Source: Phorcus lineatus
Lineage: Eukaryota; Mollusca; Gastropoda; Trochida; Trochidae
Direction: 5' to 3'
Length of the DNA: 64,000 bases
Assembly: GCA_921293015.1 (NCBI GenBank)
Contig: OV121088.1
Span: 37,448,836-37,512,835 of the forward strand
Shown here: piece after piece, positions 46,152 through 59,289 of the stretch
Position numbering within the stretch: position 1 is the first letter of the stretch
How the letters are laid out: every line of letters starts with the position of its first letter
Program-made: the position numbers and the translations under genes
The notes under the pieces: model-generated
What the model saw: the letters and a program-made list of their open reading frames with translations, nothing else
Databases searched by the model: none
Told to the model about the DNA's origin: nothing

Positions 46152-47950
46152 ACCAATTCAAATCTAGAAAAGTAAAGAGAGATTGTCTCTAATAATCTGA
46201 ATGGCATGAAGATTTTAAATCACTCAAATCATATATCCAAATTATGTTGCAATGTTTTACAGGTTTTACATCAGTTATTTTTTTAGAAAAATATATAATA
46301 CACGCATATACAATTTATGAAAATATATTTAATTTATAACCAAAAAGTATTATGAAATTAAAGATTTAACGCAGAAAGAGCATAATCTAAAAATAAACAG
46401 ACCTGCTACACTACACTGAGACTACAGTACGAGCTTAATTATTCGCAGGTCACAATAGTTCTATCCAATGCAGATCAAAGGCAATCGAGCCAATGGCAAC
46501 TTTCGTGAATGTTGACTGGCTTGAATGTGTTACATATCGAATTAGTTATTTACTAAACCAGGAGCAAATGTTTGTTGACTTTCACAGCGTCCGCGAGCTT
46601 TATGCGCCAAAACTACAACCAGAAAAATTACAGATATTTTACTGTCCTGATGTGTTTTTCCTTTAAGTACTTACCTCCTAAGTTTCTATTCAAAACGTTG
46701 ATCCGCAATTACAGTAATCAATGCAACAAATCCTCCATGTTATTTACAAGTCTACATTTTCGTAATGAGACGCCATATTGGCACCTTCCTCAAAGAAATT
46801 AAATGTCGTCTCTATCGATTGGTTGATTTTGAGCACATGATATGTAGTCGGCGTTGATTGGTTCAGCTGAACAGCGAGGGAGCATTTGTTGCGACAGGCG
46901 GTGTTTTAGAATTTTCTGTGTTAGTGACTAGTTTTAACTTAATAAAACAATTTGGTTAGACATGTTTGCGTTTTATTACATTGTTTAAATTTTCAGTTTG
47001 TAGAACTTACCGAATGTAGCCAAATATAACTCTTTTAAAAAAAATCTTTTTAAAGGCTTAGGTTTTTATTACTGTTCAGCAAGCCTATTTCTTTGATTTT
47101 TTTCAATATAATTTGATAAAAATATACATCAGCATTTCGCCTTTTAATTCAGGTTTCATCCTTTTACATTTGAACATTTCAATTATATTTTAAGATCTCT
47201 TATGATAATCACATGCTTCCATGAATTATTTTAATAAAATAAAATTTTGTAAAACAAGATCTCTACTTTTGATCTTTTGATTAGTAATGTTAATCATATT
47301 TCAAGATTATAGATTGAATGTGTTTTAATTTTGTTTAAGTTCATGGTGTCCTAAACCTTTTGACTTTAGATCTTTGACCCACACAGACCCACGACAAAAC
47401 AATGTTTTTTTCAAAAAGCAATTGGCATAAAGTTATAAGGAATCTGAAATCCTGTATTTTGTAGTTTGCCAAATTGGCCTTTATTTACTTTAAATTTCAG
47501 GGTGGCAAGGTAGTGACCCTTTACAGGGTCACAGAGTATGTTGAACGAGTCAAATATGTCAGTAATCATAAATGGTGTTTTTCTATCGAGAATTGTGGTT
47601 TTTAATGAAAATTATCAGTTCAGTATAGTGAGTATAAACAGGTTGTGGCATAAGTTTCTGAATGAAAATTGAACAGGGGCATGTGTCATTGACCCAAACA
47701 TAAGTTTTCAAACTTATTTACAGCAGACACAATGATAAATATTGTTTGGAAGTATGAATCAGGTCATTTAACTAAAAATCATGTAATTGAGATGCAGAAT
47801 TTTGAGGTTTAAAAATTTATAGGACCGTTTTTAAATTTTCATTGAAAATAATAAAATATCATAATGTTTGCATTTTAGATATAAAGATTAAGGTTAAGGG
47901 ATTATTCAGTTTGAGCCTAACTCTGGACATGTGGTATGTTGGTTCTAATA
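46152..47950. other. 5' flank of the C2orf42 homologue and non-coding DNA
   Basis: The promoter and any non-coding first exon of the C2orf42 homologue probably lie between 46152 and ~46900, on sequence grounds only. No other exon seen. Confidence 0.3.
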
Positions 47951-48292
47951 GTTAAGCCACATTTAATATTACGAAACATAGTACATACTCTGTGTCACTT
48001 AAACCTTCTTTCCACCTCTCTCATCAGTCACAAAGTATTATTAGAAGTATGAAGTTTATTTTTTATGGGATGTTTTAACTTTGGAGGAGTTATGATTAAA
48101 AGATGAATGTTATTGTTATGTATTTATGTATAGTTAGGCCACATTTAATATTACGAAACATACTCTGTGTCACTCAAACCTTCTTTCCACTTCTCTCATT
48201 AGTAGTATTATTAGAACTATGAAGTTCATTTTCTCTGGCATGTTGTTACTTTGGAGGAGTTATGATTAAAAGATGAATGTTATTTAGGTATT
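47951..48292. repeat. Two-unit tandem duplication, ~160-180 bp each
   Basis: GTTAAGCCACATTTAATATT (47951) and GTTAGGCCACATTTAATATT (48133) begin two units that also share CAAACCTTCTTTCCAC-like and GGAGGAGTTATGATTAAAAG blocks. Small indels separate the copies. Non-coding. Confidence 0.8.
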
Positions 48293-49813
48293 TATTGAAC
48301 TTGTAATGAGCCTTTCTCCTGTCTTTAGCACCAATATAAATGATAACTAACCTCTTATTCTCAAACAGTGAGTTGATGTTCTACTCTTATCATTACAGTA
48401 AATTACGCCTCCCACCTAATGTGACAATGGGTATAGCCTACATATTGGTCATCCGGCCATAGCCCAAGTGGAGTATCAACAGCTGGGCACATTTCATATA
48501 CCTTTGTCTAACAGTCGAGGGTGTATAGTTATAACAACAATTTCTTCTGTCATCGTCAGTCGACATTTTTTGCCAACTGATTACAGAAAAACAATTCATC
48601 TGATTCTTTCCAAATTTTGTACATGTCTTGTATCTATTAGGAGGGGTGCAGGGCCAAATGTCAAGCAATTTCATGAATACCGTGATATTTGACAAATTTC
48701 TATTTTTTTACTTAGCTATTTCCTAAGGTTAGAATTTGTCCGAAACAGAAAACCTATTCATCTAATTATTTTCAAAATATGCACGTCTTCAATCCCTTTA
48801 GGAGGGATGCAGTGCAAAAGTGATTTCGTGAATTTTTAACTCATCAGACCCGAATAGAAAACCCTAAAGGCACCACTGTACATATTGTGCATCAATGAAA
48901 TGGTCACCATAAAGTTAATAACAAGTTGAAAACCTTAAAGGCACCACTTCACATGTTGATTCTTCCATATACACAAACTTTCAATGACGTAGAACTTATT
49001 GATTTTGTCATTCTGAGGTCTGGTCCAGAAAAGAACAATTTGCACAGGTACACAGAGAGGCCATGTCTATATTCCCCGAAAACTTTGTTTTGGCAGTGGA
49101 TAATGATGAAATTCATCACCAATAACATCAGACATACACCGAATGCACTTTCAATCATTAACTTGATGCGTCAAAAACGTGTAAGGCTCTTTAATTGATT
49201 GCTAATTTGAGAAAGTTGACGTAGCTAAGGGAGGTAATAAGATTATCAGACTGACTATTATTAGACCTTGTATCGTTGCCTCAATGGCGAGACTATATAT
49301 CCCAATTCCGGTTTTAATGGGCGAGACAATAATATATCACTGAAGTATTGCAAAGAGACCTGCGAGACGATTATTGTTACGATACAGTGTTTGCGATACA
49401 ATATGTATCCCGATGATCTAAAGTTCATGAAAGAAGAATACATTGGTCATAGAAAAGTAATGTTAATTCTTAGCTACCAAACTGTCATTAACATGACATG
49501 AAGGGAAATAAAAAAATTAGAAGGGTTGAGAAATTGCAGATAAAATATCACAAATATCATATATGTTCTGTTTGGGTGATCACTGTAATCTCTGAAATAG
49601 ATAGTCATTTGTTTGAAACATAGCATATTAACACTATCGGGATGTATTGTCTCTTATGGCAATCCATCGATGTATCGTGGACCCTCGTGATATAAATATC
49701 CTGATATACTGTCTAAATGTGTTTTGCATTGATGCACTCATATCACGTAGTAGACGATGCAAACATCGATACTATCGATGAATCGTTACACCACTAGTAT
49801 GAATCATGGTATG
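48293..49813. other. Repeat-rich non-coding interval
   Basis: No exon supported. The phrase GAAAACC(C/T)(T)AAAGGCACCAC recurs near 48857 and 48929. AGGAGGG(G/A)TGCAG recurs near 48641 and 48801. CGATACTATCGATGAATCGT followed by TACACCACTAGTA (49765-49799) resembles a hAT-type MITE end; no matching left end was found. Confidence 0.4.
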
Positions 49814-49900
49814 GCCAGACTGTATGTCATCCTTTGTAGATAGCCAGACTGTATGTCATCCTTTGTAGATAGCCAGACTTTATGTCATCCTTTGTAGACA
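49814..49900. repeat. 29-bp tandem repeat, three copies
   Basis: The unit GCCAGACTGTATGTCATCCT plus TTGTAGATA starts at 49814, 49843 and 49872, almost without change. It directly follows the MITE-like end. Confidence 0.9.
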
Positions 49901-50915
49901 GCTTGAGAGATCAAAACATGACAAATTTGATAAAAAAAATATTTACTAAACAATCTTGTATAAACTTTTTTCATATACAAAGGTACACAATTCTGTGGAT
50001 ATACATAACAACTACGATAGTCCAACAGTACAAAAGTACGTAAACTTGAAACTACATTCAAATATAACATGCACAATTCCAGAAGTAAGTGCACTTTTTT
50101 ACAATAAAAAAGATCATGTTCGTACAAATTTATACAAACATAAACATAAGCTTTTCATTGCACAACAAAATATTGGGAAAAGTAAAAAACAATAAACGCT
50201 GAAAAAATTTAATTTTGATAAACATTTCATTACATTTTTGAAAATTGTAATTCTTTATTATCAAGAAACTGTATCAAATAAATCATTTAGGAAAAGAGAA
50301 CCAATATTGATTACTTATAATCATACAAATATTCATAAATGATCCTAATGATAATGAGAAACTAAAATACAATTTTCTAGAGATTATTGTTCATCAATGG
50401 TTTTCTTCCTGTAAGTCTTATAGGTTTCAGTTTCTTTCAAAACTAATTCTTCATAAAATGTTTAGCAATGAAATATATCCCAATGTACGCCATTCTTTTA
50501 TTTACTAAGTATGGATCCACAAGGCATAATTAAAAACTCCATGCTTTATTCATCACAGAGTCACCAGACTCTATATGTACATTATAAATTATTATATATA
50601 AAATATATATATGGTTCAACATATATATAGCTCTCCTAGGGATAGGAAATGTATATGATAATAGTCTACGAAGTTAATAAAAAAAAGTAATAGAGCCAAG
50701 AAACCAGTTTAATCATTTGTGGCCCCCTTGCAGACCCCCCAGTGTAGTAATTTGTTAAAATGTTTTATAGCTACATGTATATGTACTTGCATGTATATTA
50801 GAGTCTGGCACCTATGATTCATGATGCCATTTTGATAAAAGCAGGTAGCTTCTGAGTCTTCATATCTAGATAATGAATCACTCAATTAAAAACCAAAACC
50901 CAAACCAATATCGGA
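49901..50915. other. AT-rich non-coding interval
   Basis: No exon or recognisable element seen, only low-complexity AT stretches (50580-50630). Confidence 0.35.
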
Positions 50916-52309
50916 ATGAAACACCTTTGGATTGGTGCAGAGGTAAACAGTGATAAGGAACAAATTATCTTTCAAATGTTCACCCTGAAAAAAACTACTT
51001 GTGTTTTGATGAGACAACATTTTCTACCAATACTTGAAATATGGAGGAAGAGAAATCTAACACTACCAGGAAAAATCACTGTCGTTAAAACATTAGCCCT
51101 CTCAAAACTTGTGCATATTTTCACTTCATTGCCAAACCCATGGGCCCCGCTAACAGAGTCCCCTATGTATAGACTATCAATAGTCTATACATAGGGGACT
51201 CTGTTAGCGGGGCCCATGCCCTAAAACTATCTACCCTCAGATTTTATTGTAAAAAATCATTTGATAATAACCCATGTAATATTCCATTTGACGATATTTT
51301 AAAATATGGGGCAAATATAGACAAAATTTTAAGTATAAAAAACCCTTTTTGGAAAGATGTTCTAAGTGCATGGAATAATTATTGTAAGAAACTAACTGTT
51401 GAAGGGAATAATGTTGATGAATTTCTAGCACAACCACTATGGCTTAACCATAACTATAAAAACTGCAACTATATTATCAGGAACTGGGCCAAAAAAGGTT
51501 TAATGACAGTTAAAGACCTATGTGATGAACATGGATTTATGCCATTCGATGAATTACAATTAAAATACAAGATAAGGTACAATACTTGACTATAATTATT
51601 TACTATACATTTTACCCAGCTGTTGGAAATATCATATAAAAAATACAAGAAATATTCCTATGAATGATTTGTACATCAATATTTACCAAAGAAATATCCT
51701 TAAATCTACCAAAGGATCAAGAATTTTTTATGATAAGCTGATTTACAAGAATACAAAACTTGATGTGAGTGAAAAGTGGGAAACCATTTTTAAAGATTGT
51801 GAGTTTGACTGGAATAGTATTTTTAACTCTTATAGATATGGATTGAAGGATGTTAAACTGATTGATTTTCAATACAGATTTTTGCAAAGAGTTATTTACA
51901 CGAAAAAAGAATTGTTAAAAATGAATCTTTCGACAATGACTTATGTAGTTTTAGTAATGATGTTTCTGAGAACATTGACCATGTATACTGGGACTGCTAT
52001 GAATCCTCAAAATTTTGGATTGAACTTCAACTTTGGATGAATAACTTTTTAGAAAAAAGAATAATGATTTCAAAATACTTGATTTGGTTTGTAACACTAT
52101 ACAACAATACTCTAATAAATCAAATCATTATCTCTGCAAAGAAATATGTCAATCTATATAATATAAAAAGGATGTTACCGAAATTAAAAAACTATCTGAA
52201 GACTTTGAAGGAAATCTTTCTTGTTGAAAGATACATTTTCAAAAGAAATAACAAATTGGAAAATTTTAACAACAAATGGAAACCACTGATACCAGTATTC
52301 ATGGAATAA
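50916..52309 (+). pseudogene. L1/Tx1-like LINE, 5'-truncated C-terminal fragment
   Basis: Plus-strand pieces of the C-terminal part of a non-LTR retrotransposon ORF2: LEIWRKRNLTLPGKITVVKT and LALSKLVHIFTSLP (post-thumb region), then after a palindrome FYCKKSFDNNPCNIPFDD, NPFWKDVLSAWNNYCKKL, IRNWAKKGLMTVKDLCDEHG, DFQYRFLQRVIYTKKELL and FSNDVSENIDHVYWDCYES (the CCHC-like tail region is worn). Stops and frame changes break it near 51190, 51587, 51940 and 52037. Reverse transcriptase catalytic and endonuclease regions are absent, as in 5'-truncated copies. A/C-rich runs at about 52410-52435 resemble a tail. Confidence 0.7.
51139..51218. repeat. Perfect 39+39-bp palindrome
   Basis: The arms 51139-51177 and 51180-51218 are exact reverse complements with a 2-base centre (CA). 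Outer ends CATGGGCCCC... / ...GGGGCCCATG. It interrupts the LINE right after SLPNP. Confidence 0.95.
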
Positions 52310-52615
52310 TGTACAACAATCAATATATTTAGATAGATATTTTCACTATGAATGTCCATATATTATGTCCATATATTATGCTCAAACTCTGTAACCTATG
52401 GGAACTAATTAAAAAAAAAACCAAAAAAAACCCCAACATTTTCTACCAGTACAATGACAGATGACAGGTTAGTATTATGATCTATACAAGTAACTGTGTG
52501 AAAGAAGTGTATGAAGTAACACATTGTTAGATGGACAAGATTCTTCAACTATCAAGAAATATGAGGCAAACAGCAAGAAAACCATTGATTAATTAATGAG
52601 CACATATATTTGCAA

Positions 52616-55166
52616 TTAGCCTCCTTTCATATCTTGTGTAAATTTGTTGAGAACATTCAGAAATATTTCCCGCTGTGCCTGAGTGCCGATGAACTTTGTG
52701 AGAGCTTCGATTCCACTTGATCCAACAAGTTTTTGGACCTCGTCCACGAGTCTCTTCTTGTCCTCTTCAGAAAGTCCTTTAATTGTCTCCACCAGTGATT
52801 GGTACTCATCACTCATGAGGTAACCAATCAAACAGCCTGTTACAAGAAAGATCAAGAAACAAAGTCAAGGGTTCATATAGACTGAAATGAATATTCAGAA
52901 TTATTAGATTTTATTTATTGAATTCCTTCACTGGAATTCCCTTATATCTCATAGCCATTTCCCAGCAGGCAATCTGCCGTTGTATCAACATTGAAACGAC
53001 GTCGTTTATCAACGTTGAAATAACGTTGAAATTTGATTGGATTTGAAATTTGCGGCGACGTCGAAATCTGACGTCATTTCCACGTCGCTTCAACGTTGAA
53101 GCCATGACTTGATGATCATTCAAATTGTGTTAGTTTTGTTTCGTTCTTATATTTATATCCATGCATCATTTGTGAGGCTTTACTCTAATCAACAGCTCTT
53201 TCGTTGACCTTGGAGTAAGAGTCGGATGACTGATATTATCCTAATAATGGAAATTAACTAAATGACAAGGGTGTTTGTGTTTATATGACAGTGCAACGAT
53301 TTAGATCAAAGTGTCAGCAAATAAACGTTTGTTACAAATGGGCAATTACCGTTTTTTAAGAACTACTAACTTTATTCAAATTGAAAATTCATGTTGTCAT
53401 TTTTGAACTTTAATGAAAAAATAAAAACTATTGAAAAATACAACATACCTTGTTAATTCTAATTAGTTATAAGAACAGAATTACCTCCCTTTATTGTGAA
53501 AATGAAAGAAATTAACTTTTTTTTTATCAAATCCCAATATTAATAACACTTTTTAAATGTCAATGATAGCTGTTCGTTTTTGCATTCTTCATTTCATTCT
53601 TTAAAACATTTCTTAACTTATTTGATGTTATCAACGATAATGAAATGTCATAAAAGTAATTAGTTGTCAGTTTTAAGTTGTTCTGATGACGTTGAAACAA
53701 CATCAAAACCCAACCAAATTTCAACGTCAGGAAACTAACGTTGTTCCGACGTCGAAAAATGGTCAGTCGACGTCCTGACCTGAAATCAACCACATTTCGA
53801 CATCAAAATGACGGTAGATGCCTGCTGGGTTATAGCACTATCCCCTGTAACGTTCTCATTAAGGTTATGCTAATATTGCTCAATTTCTGTTTCATTTAAA
53901 AAAATTTTCATCAGCTGTTCGTCTGAGGGCCATGCAGAGAAATATTGTGGGATTATCGGAGCACCATAGATAAATAGATCCTGATGTTACAGCAGTGGTT
54001 TCCCCTATTAACATGTCAAACGGATTCTAAAATTAGTGACCCCAGAGGCTGAACCCACACATTTTCAGTAGCTGAACTCCCCCTTCCAAAATTCCTGGAT
54101 CCACCGATGATGAACAAGATTAAATGTTTAGATGTTCACCTGCAAGTCCTCCAACCATAGCACCAACTGGTCCGAAGAAAACTCCTCCTGCCAGAGCTCC
54201 ACCTGCAGGCCAGGCCATCTGTTTGAGGATTCCTGTGATTCATGAATATAGGAACATAATGATTTACACACAAGAAGTAAATGTATGACATTCAAACTAT
54301 ATGAATTAATTATTAATATTTTAATGTACACTTTAATAACAATGACATTTTTTGTAAGGAAAACAAGACTTTATGGATAATAAGGATGGGTATCGGTCCT
54401 CATTTCCATATCCCAATATATTGTGATACAGAAAAGCGTATTGCAATACATATTGCAATATATTGGTACTTTTCATATTTTAGTCTTTCCATGTTCTCTC
54501 GACTAAATAAAAGCAATTATTACAGTGATCAATGCTCAACTGCACGTCATTTTGCAAAGAGAGAAAATTAAGTGACTGGTTTCGTATTTCAACATGTATG
54601 TGCTATTTCTACTTTGAACGTTCGCCTTTGTTTACAACTTTCAGTAAAATCATATAAATGGTGTTTTTGTAATGTTTTTTCTGCAATTTTACACGAAAAC
54701 AGTTAATTCTAAAACTTCTAATATAGCGGATATTTTCAGAAGACTGTACCAGTACGTATCGTGAGGTTTCTGAATTGCAATATACCGACATACTGATATA
54801 CCGATAATACCGCGCATCTTAAATGGATAACAACTTTTTTTATTGTTATCCAGAAATCTTGTGTACATCACTTCTAAATGCTCTTCAAAGATTTGAAATT
54901 TTTCATATTCATGATTCGTATTTGATATTATACATGAGAATTCATCTATGCACAAAAATTCTTTCTATTTTCAGAAGGATAAGACATGTCATCAAATGAG
55001 AAACAGTTACACATTCATATTTACAATCGTTTTTCAACAGAAAAACACTTATTTTTAAACGATATGTACCTGTTGCAGTTTTTTTTAACTCCCGGTTTGT
55101 CTCCAGTAACTGGACTATGTGATTGTAGTAGGGGATGAACGCCATCCCAAGAACATTTGCGGCCAT
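52616..55166 (-). CDS. C19orf12-like gene, copy 2, intact
   Basis: Exons 55166-55070, 54232-54140 and 52836-52616 join in phase (97+93+221 nt) to a 136-residue protein, close to the 141-152 residues known for C19orf12. Residues 1-32 are the N-terminal helix (IPYYNHIVQLLETN). Residues ~38-70 are the Gly-rich hydrophobic hairpin GGALAGGVFFGPVGAMVGGL, which should span or dip into a membrane. Residues ~71-136 are amphipathic helices with SEEDKKRLVDEVQKLVG and EALTKFIGTQAQREIFLNVL. The family acts at ER-mitochondria membranes, and its biochemical role is unclear. A 131-bp intron-type gap plus an 869-bp transposon (52961-53829) lies in intron 2. Single-codon differences from copy 1 all fall in exon 3. 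Confidence 0.85.
52961..53829. mobile_element. 869-bp DNA transposon/MITE, CCCAGCAGGCA termini
   Basis: The ends CCCAGCAGGCA (52961-52971) and TGCCTGCTGGG (53819-53829) form a perfect 11-bp inverted pair. Copy 1 of the duplication lacks it: there, GCCATTTATAGCAC (near 23907) is uninterrupted, whereas here GCCATTT and TTATAGCAC flank the element, implying a 2-bp TT duplication. Subterminal parts are full of CAACGTTG and GACGTCG palindromic motifs. No transposase ORF. Confidence 0.9.
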
Positions 55167-56633
55167 TTTGCTAAATCAATCTATGAAAAGACAAAAAATA
55201 TACTGCAGTTTGATACTATTGAATTTACATTGCAAATAGAAAAATTATTGTATTAATTCTAAAAACCGTAAAACCATTACCCAAGCTAATGGTGATTTGC
55301 CCTACATTTGGAGTATGAATCTCTGTAGTTGGTGATGGTACAACATATGATAAACTAAATAGCTTCACAACAATGAAGTAGTTCATGCACATCATTTGCA
55401 AATGTTGAGAAAAAGTGAAAGTAAAAAATATAGTCGCAAGCGACGCCGACAGGATTCAGCGCTGTAAAAACACATTCAGTACAAACATAGTCATGTTAGC
55501 AATCAACCCTGAAAGTTTCATGAAGATTGGCTCACGCATTAGTCCACAGCAGCATGTTTTATGTGACCAAGTTTCGTAACCAAACTGCGATTATTGCAAA
55601 GAAGTTGATAATGCTAAAAAACCATGACACATACGAATTCGTCATGAGTTACTTTTTTGTTTGAATTGATATTACGCTTCTTTCAAAACAAGTTTCAAGT
55701 CTCTAAGTCAATTTTGAAAAATTACCCCATGTTAATTTTGAAAAAGGTATTTTTTCCGATTTTGATCGATTATTGTGAACGGAAATGACTGTTCGCGACC
55801 AATGTTTTTATTGATTTGTAAAGTGCCTATAGTGGTTTCACATTCCTGAGAAAATTTTGCAGTTGTGAGTCTAACTTTTTGAGTTATCGCCCCTTGAACA
55901 TGGTCACAGGAGCTAAGTCGCCCGACTTCGAAGGGTTGCTGAGTAAAAAGGATTAAAGTTTGAGGAAAAATTTAGAGTATCCTTTTCTCCTCAGTACTTC
56001 AGCTACAACATATGTAACTTTCAGCTCTGAGATGCTAGTATCTTCGTCGGAGAAGATTCTCAAAGGTGCGTGGGGTCCGAAAATTTCAAAAAGTCAAAAA
56101 AAGTAATATGGCGGCGTAAGTATGCATGCTACGAAGTCGCCATGGTTTACTTTTTTGCTCCAAATGTAATTGCCTATCATTTAAAAAACGTTTCAGGTCT
56201 CTAAGTGCATTTTGAAAAAAAATCCCATGTTAATTTTTGAAAATTTGAGTGGTACTGTGCCTTTAACGCTTAATCCGATTAAGCCCAAAAGCTTATTAGA
56301 ACCCCTTCTCATGAAGTTCTACCAGCCTGCGAAGTTTGGCTGTTGTAGCTTTAGCGGTTTGGGCTAAGTCGGGTCCACAAAATCGGTGGACAAAAAAAAT
56401 AATAAAACACGCCAATAACAATAAGAATTCAGCAAAATTGCAGAATCCTTAAATATTACTGGAAAGACTACAGAATAGGGCCTGCAAGTCTCGTTCCGAA
56501 CGACCTTCACCTTTAACTTCCGGGGAATACCTAAACTGAATCACGTTTGAAGCGCGGCTGCGCTAAGTAACCACGTAACTGTACAGTTACATGATACAAT
56601 TCCTAGTCTGTGGTGACTACTTTGAACTACGAT

Positions 56634-56783
56634 ATGGTTTGCTGTTTTGATTTCGGGTGTAATCATTCAAGTAGTAAAAATTCTTGCGCTTTTATTCTAT
56701 TTCCTTGTAACTTGCGTCAACGGAAAAAGGGGGTTTATCTTGAAGCTACGAAAAAAAATGCCAATAAGGCGTATGTTAAACTG
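56634..56783 (+). pseudogene. THAP-type zinc finger exon, copy 2
   Basis: Same 50-codon reading as copy 1 (MVCCFDFGCN..., FILFPCNLRQ) up to a GTATGA donor. No amino-acid change from copy 1. Confidence 0.55.
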
Positions 56784-57529
56784 GTATGAACATTCATTTT
56801 TCGTGAATTGTATTGGCGGTATATATGAAATTGTTCTATTACGCATATTTCCATCACAATCTACGATCTAAACAATGTTGTTGTTGTAACTGTTATAACT
56901 TATGGTCTCTCCGTTGAAATGATTTCCTGTATGTTTCCTGATATATTGTTTAAGCAAGGAAGACATTACACAACTTGTGCCGATAAGTGTCTTCTTTTAG
57001 ACTTAATTGGATTGTTTAATCTTACAAAAAAAATCACAAAAATAAATAATTATATTAACAATTGACAAAAAATCTGTGAGAAATGAAGAGATGCTCTTCT
57101 AAACTATTATGCTCTTTACATTTGATTTTTATATGGCTGAAATGTTTGAAGTTTGTTTTAAACTTTCATGGGAAAAACAACCAATTAATCACAACTTTTT
57201 CATCCAATCATTACACAGTATATGCATTGTCTCAAGTTCATCAGGATTGATTTAAATGCATAAAGCAAACACATTTCAATTTAAACTTTATAAGAAGTAA
57301 TCAGTGGCTAGATCAGTGTGATTAATATCTATTATAACTAAACCCTACTGGTCAATGTGTCTGTACACAGTAATTTAAGCATTCAAGTGCTGAGTTCTGA
57401 TAAAAAAGTGAAAATATTCTCTTTTGTCATGGTACAAAATGTCCTAAAATGGGCCACAGAGTCACTAGATCTACAAGCATTCAAATGCCCATCCTTAAAA
57501 TTTATAAATAGATAATAATAAACGACATC

Positions 57530-57846
57530 CTGTTTAATAAAACTTTTATGAAACAAGCATGTGGTTTGGTATTTAATGAGCTTAAGCGAGTTAAATACGA
57601 TACCTATCAGGAGTTTCATAAACAGTTTTAAAAGGGACTGAGTTAAGTATTTTATTATTTACTGTACTCTTTAAAAATTTACATCGATAAAATCGCAAGA
57701 AAATTTTCGAAATGACCATTGCCGCTGTCCCGCTAACATTGTGACGTAATACTTGACAATGATGATGTCATGTCTCTGTCACATCAATTGTTTGGCATGC
57801 GATGTTATTAAACAATGTGTTAAAACATTGTAGATTTATTAAACAG
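57530..57846 (+). mobile_element. MITE, CTGTTTAATAAA termini, copy 2
   Basis: Duplicate of 27592-27908. The interior differs at a few bases (for example TTTTCGAAATG for ATCATCGACATG). Confidence 0.65.
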
Positions 57847-58337
57847 TGATATCTTCAACGGGAGTGTAATAATAAGGAGTAACCTTAAACTGCACTTGCC
57901 GACTTACTACCATTCACTCCTACAAACATCCAAGACTATATCCTCATTGCATATACACAATACAATAAACACATAAGAAAAAGGCGAGTATGAACTTCTA
58001 GAAAAAATTTACAGGCCGAAAAATCTAAAACCTGAACCTTATAAGATAGCAACATGGCTTATATAAGGTGTTCATGATGAATGCACAATGAATAATGAAT
58101 TCTTTGACAATGTGATGTAGTATGAAAAAAATACCTGAAACAAAACAATGGTGCTATTGTGTACTTTAACTTCCTAAGTTTATGACTCGAGTCACTAATT
58201 CTAATTCCAAAGACCCTAAACCATGTGAACTATGATCAAAATACTATAAACAACACAAATCCCACTGTTTTTCAAATAGAGTTTAATATAAAAAAAATAA
58301 TCACACACAAACAAACAAAGTTGTTTTTTTTCATGTT

Positions 58338-59289
58338 TTATTGTCATATCCCGCGCAACATAGGGGCACTTGACCTCCAACAACAAATCATTGACTATGC
58401 CTTCCGGCGAAGCTGCTAGAAGATCAGATTCATGCAGCCATGCCCCTGAAAGTTAAAATTATTCATCAATTCATAGCTTATTATCATATTAAAATCACTT
58501 AAACATCATCGCACACACAAGAGTCATCAGAAGATGACATAACATACAGGTCATGATTATTCATAACAACTTCTTTGAAATAGATAAAATGACTCTGTAG
58601 CTCTAAGACATAAAGTCATTATTATTCACACAACATGTAAGAAATCTAAAAATCTCATGTCATGGTTAAAACTTGAGGTTTTATTGATAGATCAATGTAG
58701 AAACTCCAGATAAAATTCTTGTCTCGGGGACACTGAACACTAAGATGACTACCCCCATACTTCTAAAGGTCATCAATTGTACGCTAAACTTATGAAGGCA
58801 GACTTTCCATGAACCTTACATAGTGTACCCTATTTAGTTATTTTTATAATATTTTAATCTGTTCCAAACATAACTACCTCTTTGTTAAAAGTGTTGTAAA
58901 CTTTGCTAAATTTCTCAGTTTCAGTGTTTCATGCTTATAATCATCATTCTCATTTTACCATTTTGATATGTTATAATATTTTCAAAAATACAAAATAAAA
59001 TAATTTAAATGAAGACTTAAATCCCATACATCGACTACAAGTGCATATCTTAAGTCTAGACTCCGCGTACATCTTTAACCGACACAACTGAATTTATCGA
59101 ACCTACTTGTACTTTGTAGCACTTGTCTCTCATGCTGGCTTTAACTTGGGCCAACACAACATTCTCCTCAGGATCAAACAGAAATTGTTTGACCCTAGAA
59201 GGACTTCAATCAACACATGCTTCGTTCTTCTTGGCCAACTTCTTCGATCCTGCAACATATTCTTCCCAGTACACGATGGACAACGCCAT
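58338..59289 (-). pseudogene. YqaJ-type gene with premature stop, copy 2
   Basis: Exon 59289-59107 and exon 58445 to about 58338 repeat the copy 1 structure, including the same in-frame TGA at codon 28 and the SPEG variant of the nuclease motif. Confidence 0.6.
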
